The translations under genes were made by a program, and so were the position numbers. A stretch of DNA of 64,000 bases from Linnemannia hyalina (taxonomy: Eukaryota > Mortierellomycota > Mortierellomycetes > Mortierellales > Mortierellaceae). Positions 1-11,544 of this stretch are shown here, piece by piece. How positions within the stretch are numbered: the first letter of the stretch is position 1; each line of letters opens with the position of its first letter. The notes below the pieces were generated by a model, which did no database searches, was not told the DNA's origin, and worked only from the letters and a program-made list of their open reading frames with translations. The stretch is taken from NCBI GenBank assembly GCA_019671135.1, contig JAHRHY010000002.1, forward strand, positions 186,001 through 250,000. Direction: 5' to 3'.

Positions 1-1189
1 TCCTCTCTTGCTTTTATTTTATCCGTTGACAACTGTGACCGCACTACAATGTGGAGTATATTGCCACGCATATCAATCATATATATTATGCATTCTCCCT
101 CATGACTCTCCTGCTTACTAGCATGCTTCGCATGGATAAGTCAACAAGGACATCGGCGAGCCGGTAGAGCAGACGGATTGGCATTGGCAATGCCATGCAT
201 ATCCATACAAGATATAAGAGTATTTGATAGCAGAAGGCAAAAAAGTGAAGAGGATCGTTCAGAGTCCTTCCTTCTTCCTTCTCCTTGATGCGTCTCATTT
301 TTTTTTTCTATTTTTTCAATTTTTTCAATGTGTGATTCTAGTAAACCTATTACTCCCTCATTGGATGTCCCTATCTGATCGCCACCTGATTGGATGCACA
401 TCTGCCCCTGATCCCTGAAGCACAACCCTGAGCCCCGTTTTCTTCACTTTTCAATGGAGACCGAAGAAAAGAACTCTTACTTAGACGGCGTCGTGTTTAT
501 CCGACGGTCTCACTTTCTTATTAGGTGGACCTTAGCCTTGCGTCTTCATGAAGCTGAGCTTTTGGGGATTGTCGTCCGTATCACGCAGTGAAGAAAAGCA
601 GAAGGGGAGAAGAGAGCACCAGGTAAAAGCACCACACATGGCTGGGTAACAGAAGGGCTGACCATGGTGAAGGAGACAAACAACCATGGGTGTGGCCCTA
701 CCGCCTTTAATTAACCCCTCGCTTTTGTCTTTTTTTCCTCCCTTCTTCCTTTTCGTCTTTTTCATACCCACTAACTCTGCCCAGCCTCCTCGCAGCTATA
801 CATTCTATTCCACAACGAAAACACAGCGAGCAAAAAACGACATCGAGAACTCAAGCCTAGAACCTTTTGTTGCTCCCTCATTCCTTCAGCAACGTGAACT
901 CGGACCAACTGCAGGATACTACCACGAACGCTCTCTCAAGGAGAACAGGACAGGATCCAAGGACCAAAATCAAATGCACAAGGAGACACCAACATAACTT
1001 TTTTTCTTTGTTGATTCAAACAGAGCACTCACAGATGCAGGAGGCCACCATCACCATCAGCGGGACCAGAAGCGTCCTCACATTTTGTTGTTTCTTCAAG
1101 GAAACGTTTTGATGTTCATGGTGTCAGAGCAGGTAGGCGTCATATGTGGCATAATCACTTTCTTCGTTTTGCTCCCCTTAATGACCCTC
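1..1189. other. Intergenic, no supported gene
   Basis: I see no reading frame with coding character here. The stretch holds AT-rich and pyrimidine-rich DNA. A roughly 75-bp segment near 341-415 resembles one at about 6525-6600 (see findings). Short frames exist around 690-1110, but they lack family motifs and convincing splice sites. Confidence 0.6.
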
Positions 1190-1421
1190 GAAGACGCAAG
1201 GGCTATCAGGGTCGGTAGCGACAGGGTCAGGGAGATCAAGGCAGAGGAACAGGCAGCAACCTACTCGTCAATCGAACGGGAGCACAGTAGGGACTTTTTA
1301 AGTCAACACGCTATGTATGCGCGATAACGCCAGACTACCAGAAGTGCACGTAGGATTACCAGTAATGCCAATAAATAGTGTTCATCCAACAAAGTACTGG
1401 TAATTGTACTTTTCAGAGTGA
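1190..1421 (+). pseudogene. Decayed gene segment, copy 1
   Basis: This stretch aligns by eye with 36490-36740. Shared blocks include the peptide REIKAE versus KEIKAE and, further on, a frame reading RSARRITSNANK versus SSRRNTNDTDKN. In copy 1 that frame is broken by a TAA near 1324 and a TAG near 1377. It leads directly into the ubiquitin-like frame that starts at 1422, so both probably derive from one ancestral multi-exon gene. The function is unknown. Visible alignment supports common origin; calling it a pseudogene is an inference from the stops and the lack of an intact upstream part. Confidence 0.5.
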
Positions 1422-1862
1422 ATGACCAGTGCGGGGTTATCAGATGTCCATGTTTTTCACGTTCCTGACGATCAGTCGTATCGCAAAAGAACCAAAGCCG
1501 AGACGCGTAAACACTCGCCAACTTGGGCTTTTCAGATTAATCAGCGCGACCAGCCTTTGGCGCAGATTGAGGACGACCATACCCTTTTCGATTACAAAGT
1601 ACAGGATGAAGATACCTTAGAGTTGATTATTTACCCATCACCTCTTGGCTGCCATGGAATCATGGTATACTCTATCAAGAAACCAGCAAAAAAACGGCTG
1701 CGGCGGTTCATGTCAACCAAACGCAAGCACTACAACATGTATATATCACAACAGAAAGGAGGAAGAGTCGATGACGAATCTTTATTAAAGAGTGTAAAGG
1801 AATCTAGGACCAGGTTCGGGCCATCCATGCATATAAGGCCGAATGGGCACGCCAATTGGTGA
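1422..1862 (+). CDS. Orphan ubiquitin-like (UHRF1-type UBL) ORF, probable gene remnant
   Basis: This open frame encodes 146 residues. Residues about 47-70 contain DDHTLFDYKVQDEDTLELII, which strongly resembles the end of the ubiquitin-like domain of UHRF1-type E3 ligases (DGHTLFDYEVxxNDTI pattern). The first half of a ubiquitin fold is poorly conserved. The tail is basic, with KKPAKKRLRRF and KRKHY runs. No RING, SRA or PHD domain follows. A splice acceptor (ttttcag) lies about 10 bases upstream of the ATG, so the frame may be the last exon of a longer gene whose upstream exons have decayed. The homologous sequence at 36.7-36.9 kb is broken. It could be a small expressed UBL protein or a relic. 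Confidence 0.45.
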   Translation: MTSAGLSDVHVFHVPDDQSYRKRTKAETRKHSPTWAFQINQRDQPLAQIEDDHTLFDYKVQDEDTLELIIYPSPLGCHGIMVYSIKKPAKKRLRRFMSTKRKHYNMYISQQKGGRVDDESLLKSVKESRTRFGPSMHIRPNGHANW

Positions 1863-2665
1863 TCCTCAACTTCAGCATCAAATGTGTATGGTAGAAAGGC
1901 CTTTCCTTTGACCAAAACGGCCGATCGCGGGTTCGATCTGTTAGAAAGGAGAGAGTCACGGTCACCATACCAGATCAAGCTATCGAAATTGCTTGTTTCT
2001 GGGACGAAAGGAAGATTAATGACACTTTCATTTTTTTTTTCTCTCAACTAAACAATTGCCTTTGACTGCTGGTAGGAGGGTAGAATAAAGATACTCCACA
2101 TTCACATTCATTTTGAGAATTAATTGCTTGGTCGGTAATATCATTGAGGATGTTATGCTTCTCAAGCGCTTTTTCGCCGCAGCAAATGCGTAGTCTCGTA
2201 ATGGTCATTCTAATTAAATGGTCCAATGGTCTGTATCTATAAAAAAAAAGGTCCCGTCCAAGTCAAATGAGGCTCCCATGAAACAATCCAAGTCGATATT
2301 GTGACGACGGTTATACTTTTGCTACCGCCTTTTGCCCACACGCGCTCTCCTCACTTTTTCCTTCATTTTTTTTTCTCAGTAACTCATAGATTAAGCATCC
2401 TTTTTCTTTTATTTTCTTTCGCTTTACTCACCGCTATTTCCCTGCATGCTCGCTCGTGACAGAGCTCCTTCTCTTGGCGTTTCCCAGCGAGATCTAGATT
2501 GTTGTCGAAAACCGCGACATACAGATCCTTCTTTCGTAAGTGTCATGGCAGGTCCCCTATGTACCGTCACCACTCTTTTCAGACACACATATATACCACA
2601 CTCAAGATATTTAGGGATAGCAATCTTTATTTTTTTAAGCGTGAATTCTGCCTGCTCTTGACATT
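1863..2665. other. Intergenic between UBL frame and minus-strand gene
   Basis: No gene is supported. The 2340-2445 part is pyrimidine-rich in the plus orientation, but no plausible plus-strand coding exon follows it. The 3' end of the minus-strand gene lies at 2666. Confidence 0.5.
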
Positions 2666-5179
2666 CTACACTCGGCCTCTGTTTGCGCCAGCCTTCATTT
2701 TGAGCGGGCGTGGTATGGCCAGTACGGGAAAGCAGGGCGGAGGTGTCGAATTTGACTGCCGATACGTGGCATCGTTCAGGACAGAGACTGTGCTATTAAA
2801 GGTTTTATCGAGTGTCATCCATGTTAGGACCTGGTCCTCGAACGACAACGCATCGGAAAGTGTGTAGAGTATATGCACAGTGCCGATCTTGGTGGCCACG
2901 CAGACTCTGCCGACACGACACATATCATACAAGTTGCATGTCTGGCCGATCACTTGAACGAATAAGAGGTTCATGTCCTCCGTCTCCTCAAATCTGGTAA
3001 CGATCTCGTCTGCCGCCCGTTTGCTCTGTGCTAGGTCGTCTTGGTCCTTGCTGTTTGATGCGGAGAGGCTCACCTTACCAACACCAATGTCGATGACTTC
3101 ATGGTATCGCACGGCAAGGTCAGGAAGATGTGGCAATTGCCCCAACTTGAAATAAACACGAAAAAGAACAGATCCTGTCAAAGGGGTGCTACCAGTGCTG
3201 CGTATGCAATTGAAAGACTAAGGAAAGTGAGGCTAACCTGTGCGAGTCTGGTTTCATCTGGCTTGTCGAAAATATGAGACAGCGTTCTTAAGATAAAACA
3301 GCTTGTCTGATCTGTCTCACCGAGGGGACACATTTCTGATGGAGTTGGGCACCATACAACAAGAGAGAGAGCGCAATGAAGTTCTTGGGGCCTTCTTGAG
3401 AGTCTCATCCATCGCCACTCGCCTATCTTTTGAACCAAACCGTGACAACGAGGCCTTCCTGTACGCCTAGGGGAAAAATGTGGTAATAATAAATAACGTC
3501 ACGTCAATGAGCTCCATATAATGTTTCATTTGTCCGATTGCACAAGTAAACACATACGTCCTTGACATTTCGACACAGTTGCATCGCGTCTGCGACCTCG
3601 TCCGCCGTTGGGTAACCGATGCGCAAATCGATCAGATCTAGCAGCTGCTTATACTTTGGGCCAAAGTAAGCTTTTTGCAAAGATGTAGGGCGGTCATCCA
3701 GAAAGAGGACTCCTGACAACGCTCTAAAAGAGAGAAAAAGAATCCAAGAAGCATGGTTTGAGTTGGTGACCTCTAATAGCTGGGGTTACATGCAATCCGC
3801 GAAATGCATTGCGATGCAACCTACACAAAATCAGAAAGATTTTCCGAGTCATAGCTCAACAGGCGGCAGTGGTCGTAATAGGCTGTAAACTCCTTGCCAA
3901 AATCGACCTCGCCCAACTTCGCCGTGAAGTCGTAGTTCTCCGTATCGAACACAACGTTCAACGGCGCATTAGGCACTATCTGCGCCTCTCTGACAGGATC
4001 ATCGTCCTCCAGTGGCTCACTGTCATCATCCTATAGTGGAAAGAAACAAACATCACGTAAGTATATGGACATCGTTCGTACAAAAAAGACAAGCAGAAAA
4101 GGAAATGGCGTTGAGATATTTGCACAATACCCTTGACAGGAAAGGGCTGCGGCCAGCAACTGCCTTCACTCGGTCGTCTAGTTCGCAACAAAAAGGACGC
4201 AAACAATCAGCAGGTGGGCTAGACAATAGCCAATACAACTGCGAAATATTCCAAGTAAACAGCGCTTACTGTCATCGATCTCGTCCCTATGAGTGCTGCC
4301 TCGCTTCCCGAGCATGGTGCCTAGGAAAGAGAAGTACGTCGTTAGTATGCTCCATCATGTTCCTTTAGTAACCTAGTCACGCAACATCCCTGGCGGTTGA
4401 CTCACTGGTAGACGACTTTTCAAGAGCGCTGATATCTTCAGATTCCTCTGTCGATGAGGTAACATTGCTTGTTCTCCTGCGACTGTCGGTTATCAGTCCT
4501 GAGGAGAGTACTGGGGATAGCGGTGCCGAAGTCGTAAACGTGTTATGGCTCGATGTGGCTTGGCTTGATGTACCTTGTTGGAGAGACACCTCCTTCAAGC
4601 GACCTTCAGACCTGTGAGCTGTTTTCACAAGTGGTGGTCGAGACTTGTCTCCAGCTCTCAACTCGGCAACCCCCCGAGCTAGACATTGAGCATACAATCT
4701 TGCTGTTAGAACCAAGGCTTTCCAAGCCAACACAATATCACATTGCGTATAAGTACATCCTGCTTTACCGAAATCATGCTGCGTCTTTTCAACAAGGTAG
4801 CCCTCGGCTGTTCTTAGTCGCTTTTCTCCGGCGGATTTCAGATACTCCAATCTCTCCTACTCCTCTTTGCGTTGTTTTTCCGTTTCAGTCAAATCGGTCC
4901 AGAAAGCCTCCCGTTCCACTGCCTTGGACTTCCATTCTCGCTCCAACCGACTGCCAGCCTCCTGTAAGTCTTGTCGGGTGCTGCTCTTGAGCGAAGGCAC
5001 CACCTTTTGCAACCATTTGTTCGTAATATCTCGCCTTTCATGGCTCGAGGGTTTAGGAACGACAAGAATGCAACGTAGTCAAATTCTCGCGGTTCCTCTT
5101 CTCTGAGAAGGTATTCTGACCCTGGGAATGATTCGACAGCCGCAAGCCATACTTGCGATTTCTTGGACTTCTTCATCAT
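2666..5179 (-). pseudogene. Multi-exon gene of unknown family with frameshift and nonsense codon
   Basis: I do not recognise the family. Several exons join cleanly on the minus strand: 4320-4270, 4177-4131, 4030-3825 and 3723-3558, with GT..AG ends, compatible phases and an open frame. They encode an acidic stretch, then a segment with FTAYYDHCRLLSYD, then LFLDDRPTSLQKAYFGPKYK. A further exon begins at 3466, and a long C-terminal frame runs from about 3203 to 2666. The first exon (ATG at 5179, ending at 4406) is damaged. The frame shifts by one base near 5065, between REFDYVAF and SSHERRDITNKWLQK. An in-frame TAG at about 4856-4858 interrupts a charged coiled-coil-like segment (TEKQRKEE, stop, ERLEYLKSAG). 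The coding pattern resumes after both lesions. A recent pseudogene is most likely; a sequence error is the alternative. Confidence 0.5.
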
Positions 5180-6274
5180 GGGCTAGTATGAAACAAAAAA
5201 ACTAACAATGAAAAAAAGGGTTAGAGTTATTCTTGCAAACGGAGAAAGCAATGGGAGGTCATGTATGGCTGGACACCCTCATCCTGGCAGGAAGCCTCTG
5301 CTTCTGGCCCTCTGACAGGTAGACATACAATCGAAATGGGCAGGACGACAGGCAACCTCTTGTTCTTGCAGCGTATCGAAGCAAGAGGGTGCTGGAAGAA
5401 CGCGCTGAAAACCCAGCACCGTCTCCCCGCCGTGTCTGTCGGCTTCTACCAACGCTCTTTAAAACGATGAACGGAATGACGATGAAGCGAGTGTTGTGTT
5501 GATGACAAGTGGAATGGAGGTGTGGCACTGGTGACATTGTGGTTGATAAAAACAAAGGTGGTAAGAGTGCGTGATGGTTAACGAAAGAAACGATATTGGC
5601 GTCGGCGGTGAATAATAAAGTACAATAGTAAAAGCGTCGTGGACGGAGAGGAAGTGTTTGAAAAGACGCAAAGGGGAGGGAGTCGTAGGGTGATGGAAAG
5701 AAAAGATATAACATCAATCCTGAATGTCAGGATAAAACTTTTGAATGGTAGACACACTTGCCTTTCAAATACCAAGTGGGGGAAGGTGAATAAGGATGAA
5801 AGAGTGTGCAGTAGCAACTTGATGAAAGGACAATGTAACGAGAAGAAGGTAAGGAGAAGTTGGCTATGAAAAGAAAGATGGAAAATGAGGAAACAAGGTA
5901 TGAAAGAAACAGGACAATGAGCGCGACAATTACGTCATCGAAGTTAGTAAATCGCCGATCAAGAGTTTTGGACGCGACGGATATCCTGCACCTGGTCGAT
6001 GCCTAGCCACTCAAACCCCCCCCCCGGATGAACGATAGTGAACTCCTTGTTTTTTTTGTTTTTAAGAAATTTATTGCGTCGTGGGTGTGCGTGCAGTACA
6101 GTAAACTAATACTCCCTTTCACCGGGCAGTCCTCACCGTTCAAAAGGATATAAAAATTAAATGCCAAAGAAGCATGAAAGTTACATCTAAACTGGGAAAA
6201 AATAGGTGTACCGAAAACCGAAGGATAAAACATGATAGATAAATTACAAAGATGGATAGAATACAAGAAGGTTA
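5180..6274. other. Upstream region of the damaged minus-strand gene
   Basis: 5450-5850 is pyrimidine-rich when read on the minus strand. The same feature precedes most genes in this window, so this may be the old promoter or leader of the gene starting at 5179. Small open frames here have no recognisable content. A C-rich run lies at about 6016-6024. Confidence 0.4.
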
Positions 6275-6455
6275 GGTAGGGTGGTTGGTGTCGGCAGGGG
6301 GCGGCCCGACGGGGGGTGGTGGTTGTTGTTTCTCGTTCTGACGTTTTTTCTCCGCCAGCTGGGCTCGAGCCTGGGTGACGGCCAGGTCCACAGCAGCCAG
6401 GACGATCCGAGGTTCGAAGGCCTGGCCTTCGATTCTAAACGGTTGAAGGCATAAT
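6275..6455 (-). pseudogene. Orphan terminal exon (alanine/charged helix plus proline tail)
   Basis: After a minus-strand acceptor (ccgtttag, about 6440) a frame reads IEGQAFEPRIVLAAVDLAVT, then ARAQLAEKKRQNEKQ, a short proline-rich tail and a stop. The composition (an amphipathic helix rich in Ala, Gln and Lys, then prolines) looks coding and differs from the surrounding DNA. I could not find a convincing upstream exon between 6456 and 7260. Near 7198 a minus-strand ATG starts a short peptide with a following donor-like site, but it does not connect in frame. This may be the last exon of a decayed or unrecognised gene. Confidence 0.35.
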
Positions 6456-8362
6456 CAAACAAAATGGTCACGTGGCGCCTCTGACTGCATTGCCGTGTAC
6501 GTTTCTGTCTTTTTTTGACATGTTTCTAGCACAGTAATCCCCCAACCATTGGATGTCACTATCACCCCCCTTCCTGATTGGACACATCCCCTGAAGCCAT
6601 ATGGATCACGCTCCGTGTGGCTTGGATCGCTATTTCTTCTTCAAAAGTAAAGAGACTTAGTCCTAGTCTGGCCTGAATGTCTCTAATTTTGGTCTGTGCC
6701 CTTTCCCCTCCCTCGCATCTTCTTTCTCAGGCACCCTGTCCACTTTGTTTTGATCGCCCAACAAGTGAGGGCGGGGGACACGGACTAGTTCGTTCTGCAA
6801 AGAGAAAGTGTTAGAGTGTGAAGATCATCCAGAGACGGATGATAGATTTGCGCCCAACAATTCACCTTTACCCATGGCTACTCTACAGAATACGTACACC
6901 CAACACCGGGAATTGAAAATGCAAGCGTCTCATCGATGTGTCATTATTCCTACTCAATATCGTCATGAACCCTATGGAAAAACGAGGTTGTGAACTTGGA
7001 AAAACTATAGCCCATCAAACAAACAAACACAACCTACAAGGGATAGTGTTGCAGATCCTACGCCTTGGCCAACAAACTTACAAACCACACCCCGCCCCGC
7101 TTGGCAGCCTACAGATATCCAATCTCATCGTCCCAACAAGGAACACCGATACCTGCCATGCAAACGTCCGTTGATTGGTTCAGTCGGAGACACTCCCATG
7201 AGGTCTAAGAATGGAGGTGGCAGGGACCAAAAAGGGTTCTTCAGCAAATAAGATGGGCGGAGAGAAATCGAGAGATATCGGGCCCTAAAACGACTTGTTG
7301 AGATGTATGTAAGTATAGAACAAGAAAGGGCTTGCGGAAGAATGGAAACGAGGGAGTGGACAGAAGGGATGAGTAAGAAAAAGGAGCATTGGGCAAATGT
7401 TCGGACTGGAAGAGAAAAAAGGGCCATTGGTTGTGTTGAGATTCAAGCGGACCGTTACTTTTCAATCTCATTTGTAGCGAGAACGCAAAGCGCAAATTTT
7501 ATTCTCTCTTGAACGAATGTTTCTGCGCTTGCAGATATCGTCTTTTCATTATGGCCATTGCTTCGAGGCAGAAGTGTGCACCATAGGTGCATAATTGCTG
7601 CAAAATAACGAGAGGAGGGATAATGGGGTGGGGCAACGTTGACGCTAGTACTTCTCGTTACTCATAATACGAGTTTTTGGCATAACAGGCTAATGAAGGT
7701 GGAGGAAATAGAGAAAGATAATGATTTAATCCACGTACAGCAGGGAATAAATGAATGAGTAAGGAATGAATTGCGCACGCCTTTTCTAAAGGTAGTCTAG
7801 AGAGAGCCAGGGTTCCCATACAAAAAACCTTTCTCTTCCACTCAGTGGGGCAATGAAGAAGAGACACATACAAAAGCCCCTTTCGGTGTCGGTGACACAA
7901 CCAACCATTTTTTTTTGGTTGCCCTTTATTGTTGTTGAGCGCAAGTACAAAACGGCTCTTTCTCTTCCTCCTCCCTTTCGATTGTCCATGTTGAGTACTT
8001 TTTCCCACCACCCGTCCATTTTTTATTATTTTGTTTGTTTACACAACGAGGACAACCTTCTTTTCTCTTTTTTTTTGTTTTCAACGGACCCCGCTTTTTA
8101 TTCTCTTTCGCCTTTTGATTATCCACACTCTTCTCTTTCTTCTTTTCTTCTTTCTCCCTTTCCTTTCACTTCTTCCTTCCCTTCACTTCTTCCCTTGACT
8201 TCTTCCCTTCTTTCTTCCTTCTTCACTCCCTTCTACACCCTTCTCTTCACTCTTGCTTGCATCGCTCAAACATATGCCCATTCTCCTCACATTCCAGTAG
8301 AACCACTCTTAATATCCATTCACAGTCAACTCTTTCTACATCAAAATCACATATAACCAACG
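6456..8362. other. Intergenic and leader region before the ThrE-like gene
   Basis: No supported gene. 6456-7900 has mixed composition and only short frames. From about 8040 to 8340 the plus strand is a dense C/T tract that runs up to the start codon of the next gene at 8363. It is interpreted as promoter plus 5' untranslated leader. Confidence 0.6.
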
Positions 8363-11300
8363 ATGAGCAGCAACAACAACAACTCGCCTAATAACACCCC
8401 TCCCCGCGACTCGAGGTCCTCCTCCAACGCATCTTCAAACCTCGCCATCAACACCACCATCGTCGTACCCCCCTCAATTGCCATCAACCCCCCTTCTTCC
8501 GCCTCCAACACCTCTACCTCTAATACCACTCGCACTCCACCCTCGATCCCAACATCCTCCAAATCCAACAATACCAACACAAACACCAACAACAACCCTA
8601 GATACAATCCCCCAGTACCCAGCAGGATGAGCGGTACCTACTCGAGCAACAACAGTATCTACAAACTCGGTGGAAACTCTAGTGTACACCGCCTTGCGGG
8701 GGGTACCAGGAGTGCCAACAGCTCTCCACCAAGCACCCCTCCCAACGGCTTGCGGGACTATTATATCAATGCCGCCCTCCAACGTTCAGGTCATCATCGT
8801 CTCCACCCTGGTTCCCTGCCCAGTTCTTCTTCTAATATCCAGCAGCAGCAACATCAGACGAGGCCCAGTATCTCGATCCTGGTCCCTCAACCTCAGTCGC
8901 AGAATACCCTGGTTCCCGAGGCTACCGTTGCGAGACGGTCGTATTCGGCCGACCATTTGACGATCAATGAACCCGAAATCACCGTTACGACCCCCGGTGG
9001 ATCTAACGCGACTGAAGAGCATGTCATGACTCTGGAGGCGGCGCTCAATAACCTCATCGAGAAGGAGAGCCGAGGCAACACTGCACCAGGGACACCCGAG
9101 AATGAGGAGGGCAGTGTCGAGTCTGATGAGCCCATTATGATGAGAGGATCAATCCCCGAGTCGTCTTCCAAGAGGGACAGCATCAACAACAAGTGGAGCA
9201 AAGGATTTTCGGCCTTCAATAGTAACTCCAACAGCCACAGCAACAGCGGGATCTCACTCACACCCAAGGTGCTCGCCAACCGTTTCGAGACTGAGGGAAC
9301 AACTACAGCAGTACAGGATCTGAATGACAACAAGGAAAAGCGACTTTCGGACAAGGACAAAGAGAAGAAGAAGAAGAACCGGATCTCGAAGCTCTTTCAT
9401 CGCGAGGGACCGTCTACACCAGCAGCTGTGCCCGAAGATCAATACGACATGAGGTACATCCGCCCATCTGTGCAGCCGTCCAAGGCCGGAGTTCTTAGCA
9501 ACCTGCTGAAGCTGCAGGGCAAGCAAACCCATGAGAAGGTAACATTGATGTCCTGTTTTGTTCTCTGCAGGGCGATGAGTCAAAGACAAAACATGTGTAC
9601 AGTACATATGCATACAACGGTGGCAACGAGACAAAGGACTAGAGTGTATGCCGAATAATGAGCCGTCATCGAACTTTCGATGAAACCTATGTAGCGCCAG
9701 AAGAAAAGAAGGAATTTTATTTAATTTCAACTGCAATAGAGTCTGACATGGTATCCATGGGCACACACTCGCTGGTGGGTTATACTTTACCCTTTGTCAT
9801 TCTACTAACCTATTCTATATGAATGACCCAATTGAAAACTCGATAGGCCCATACGCACAAGGAACACAAGCCGCGCAAAGAAAAGAAGAAGCGCCCAGCA
9901 CTCTACACTCGGTCGGCAAACAACTCCGCAACGGACCTCTCCAAGAGGTCTTTCCTCGGCACATACCCGCCCTTGCCCAACATTAACAACAACAACAACC
10001 AGGGATCGACCACAGGAATGGGCTCCCTCAGCAAGGCCACCAACCGAAACAGCAATACCAACAATGGAACCAACAACAACAACCATCGACAGTCGTTCCA
10101 GTTCGACGGCACTATGACCCCGTCCTTTGCGGCAGGTCATTCGCCCATGCACTCGCCTATGCAGTCGCCCCTCCAGTCGCCCAACGGTTCACCCCGAGAA
10201 TCGTTCTCGTACGAAAACAACTACAACATGTCGACCAGCAGCACCCTGCATTCACTCTCGGCCGAGGAAAAGATGCGCATCACACTTGCAGTCGCGGATA
10301 TCTTGCAGCGCCAGGATTATGTCCTCCGCCTTGCCCGTGCAATGATCAGGTATGGAGCGCCCTCCCACAGACTCGAGGACGCTGTTGATCATACTGCCAG
10401 GACACTGGAGCTCAACCTGCAGTGCGTCTACATGCCCAACGTCATGATCGTCGCCTTTACCGATTACGAGACCCATACTTCCGAGACCCACTTGCTTAAG
10501 GTCTCTGCAGGACTCGACATGTACAAGTTCGCGCAGGTCCATCAGATCTTGAAGATGGTCACCCATTCTGCCATGCCGGTCGAGGAGGCGATCATGAAGC
10601 TGGATGCGATCAACACCGAGAAGGATATCTGGCCCCGCTGGCTTGTCATCCTCTCCTATGCCCTGGCATCCTTCTGTACCGCGCCCATGTTCTTTAAAGG
10701 CAACTGGATCGATGCAGGAGTCTCGTTCTTAATCGGAGGCACTGTGGGTATGATGGCATGGCTCTCTGAAAAAGTCCCCAGCTATGCGCACATTTGCGAA
10801 ATCACCATGTCGGTCGTTGTTGCATTTGTCGCTGAAGCACTCCACGACCACGTCTGCATTAGCATGAGCTCTGTTAAATGGGCAGGAATTGTCATGCTCT
10901 TGCCCGGATACACCATTACCTGCTCGATTCTCGAGTTGAGCTCGCGCCACATGATTTCAGGATCCGTCCGCCTCTTCTATGCCATCATCTTCTCGCTCCT
11001 CCTCGGATACGGACTGACGATCGGTGCCTCACTCTGGCACCTCTTTGACCACTCGAGCAGCGCAGAGTCCGTCCCCGCCGTCTGTCCCGGCTCCCTGGAC
11101 CCCAAATGGAACATCCTCTTCGTCCCCATCTTCGCATTCACCCTCAACATCTGGCTCAAAGCCCACCCCCGCCAATGGGTCCTCGCCACCATCCTCTCCA
11201 TCCTCGGCTACATGGTGTCCTACTCGACCTCGACCTGGGCCAACGCAGAGACAGAAGTCTCCTCGGCTCTCGCCTCCTTCGCCATCGGACTCTGTGGAAA

Positions 11301-11544
11301 CCTCTATCAACGTGCTACCCACCAACTCAGCTTCCAAGCAGTCGTCTGTGCAGTCTTCTTTTTGGTTCCCGGAAGTTTGGGCCTGAAGGGCGCGATGGCA
11401 TTGTTTACGGACGACATGGCAGGCGGTGTGAATTTTGCGTTGCAGATGGTCATTACTGCGATCGCCATTAGTGTCGGGTTGTTTGCTTCAGCGTTGGTGG
11501 TTTATCCCATGGGCAAAGCTCGTTCCGCCCAAATGACCTTCTAA
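8363..11544 (+). CDS. ThrE/DUF1212 membrane transporter, PRM10-like
   Basis: Two exons, 8363-9538 and 9847-11544, are joined by a phase-0 intron with a ctaac branch site near 9805. They give a 957-residue protein. Residues 1-530 are low-complexity Ser/Asn/Thr/Pro sequence with a basic block (KDKEKKKKNRISKLFHR) and are probably cytoplasmic. The ThrE-type domain starts near residue 531 (AEEKMRITLAVADILQRQD, then RYGAPSHRLEDAV). About ten hydrophobic segments follow to the C terminus. This is the fungal family that includes yeast PRM10 and is related to the bacterial threonine/serine exporter ThrE; the substrate in fungi is not established. The ATG follows a pyrimidine leader. The long disordered N-terminus suggests phospho-regulation, but that is inference. 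Good confidence in family and gene model. Confidence 0.9.

Noticed and set aside
7853..8356. A 167-codon frame in the ThrE-like leader
   Set aside because: Composed almost only of Ser, Phe, Leu and Pro, as any C/T tract translates. It ends just before the real start codon.
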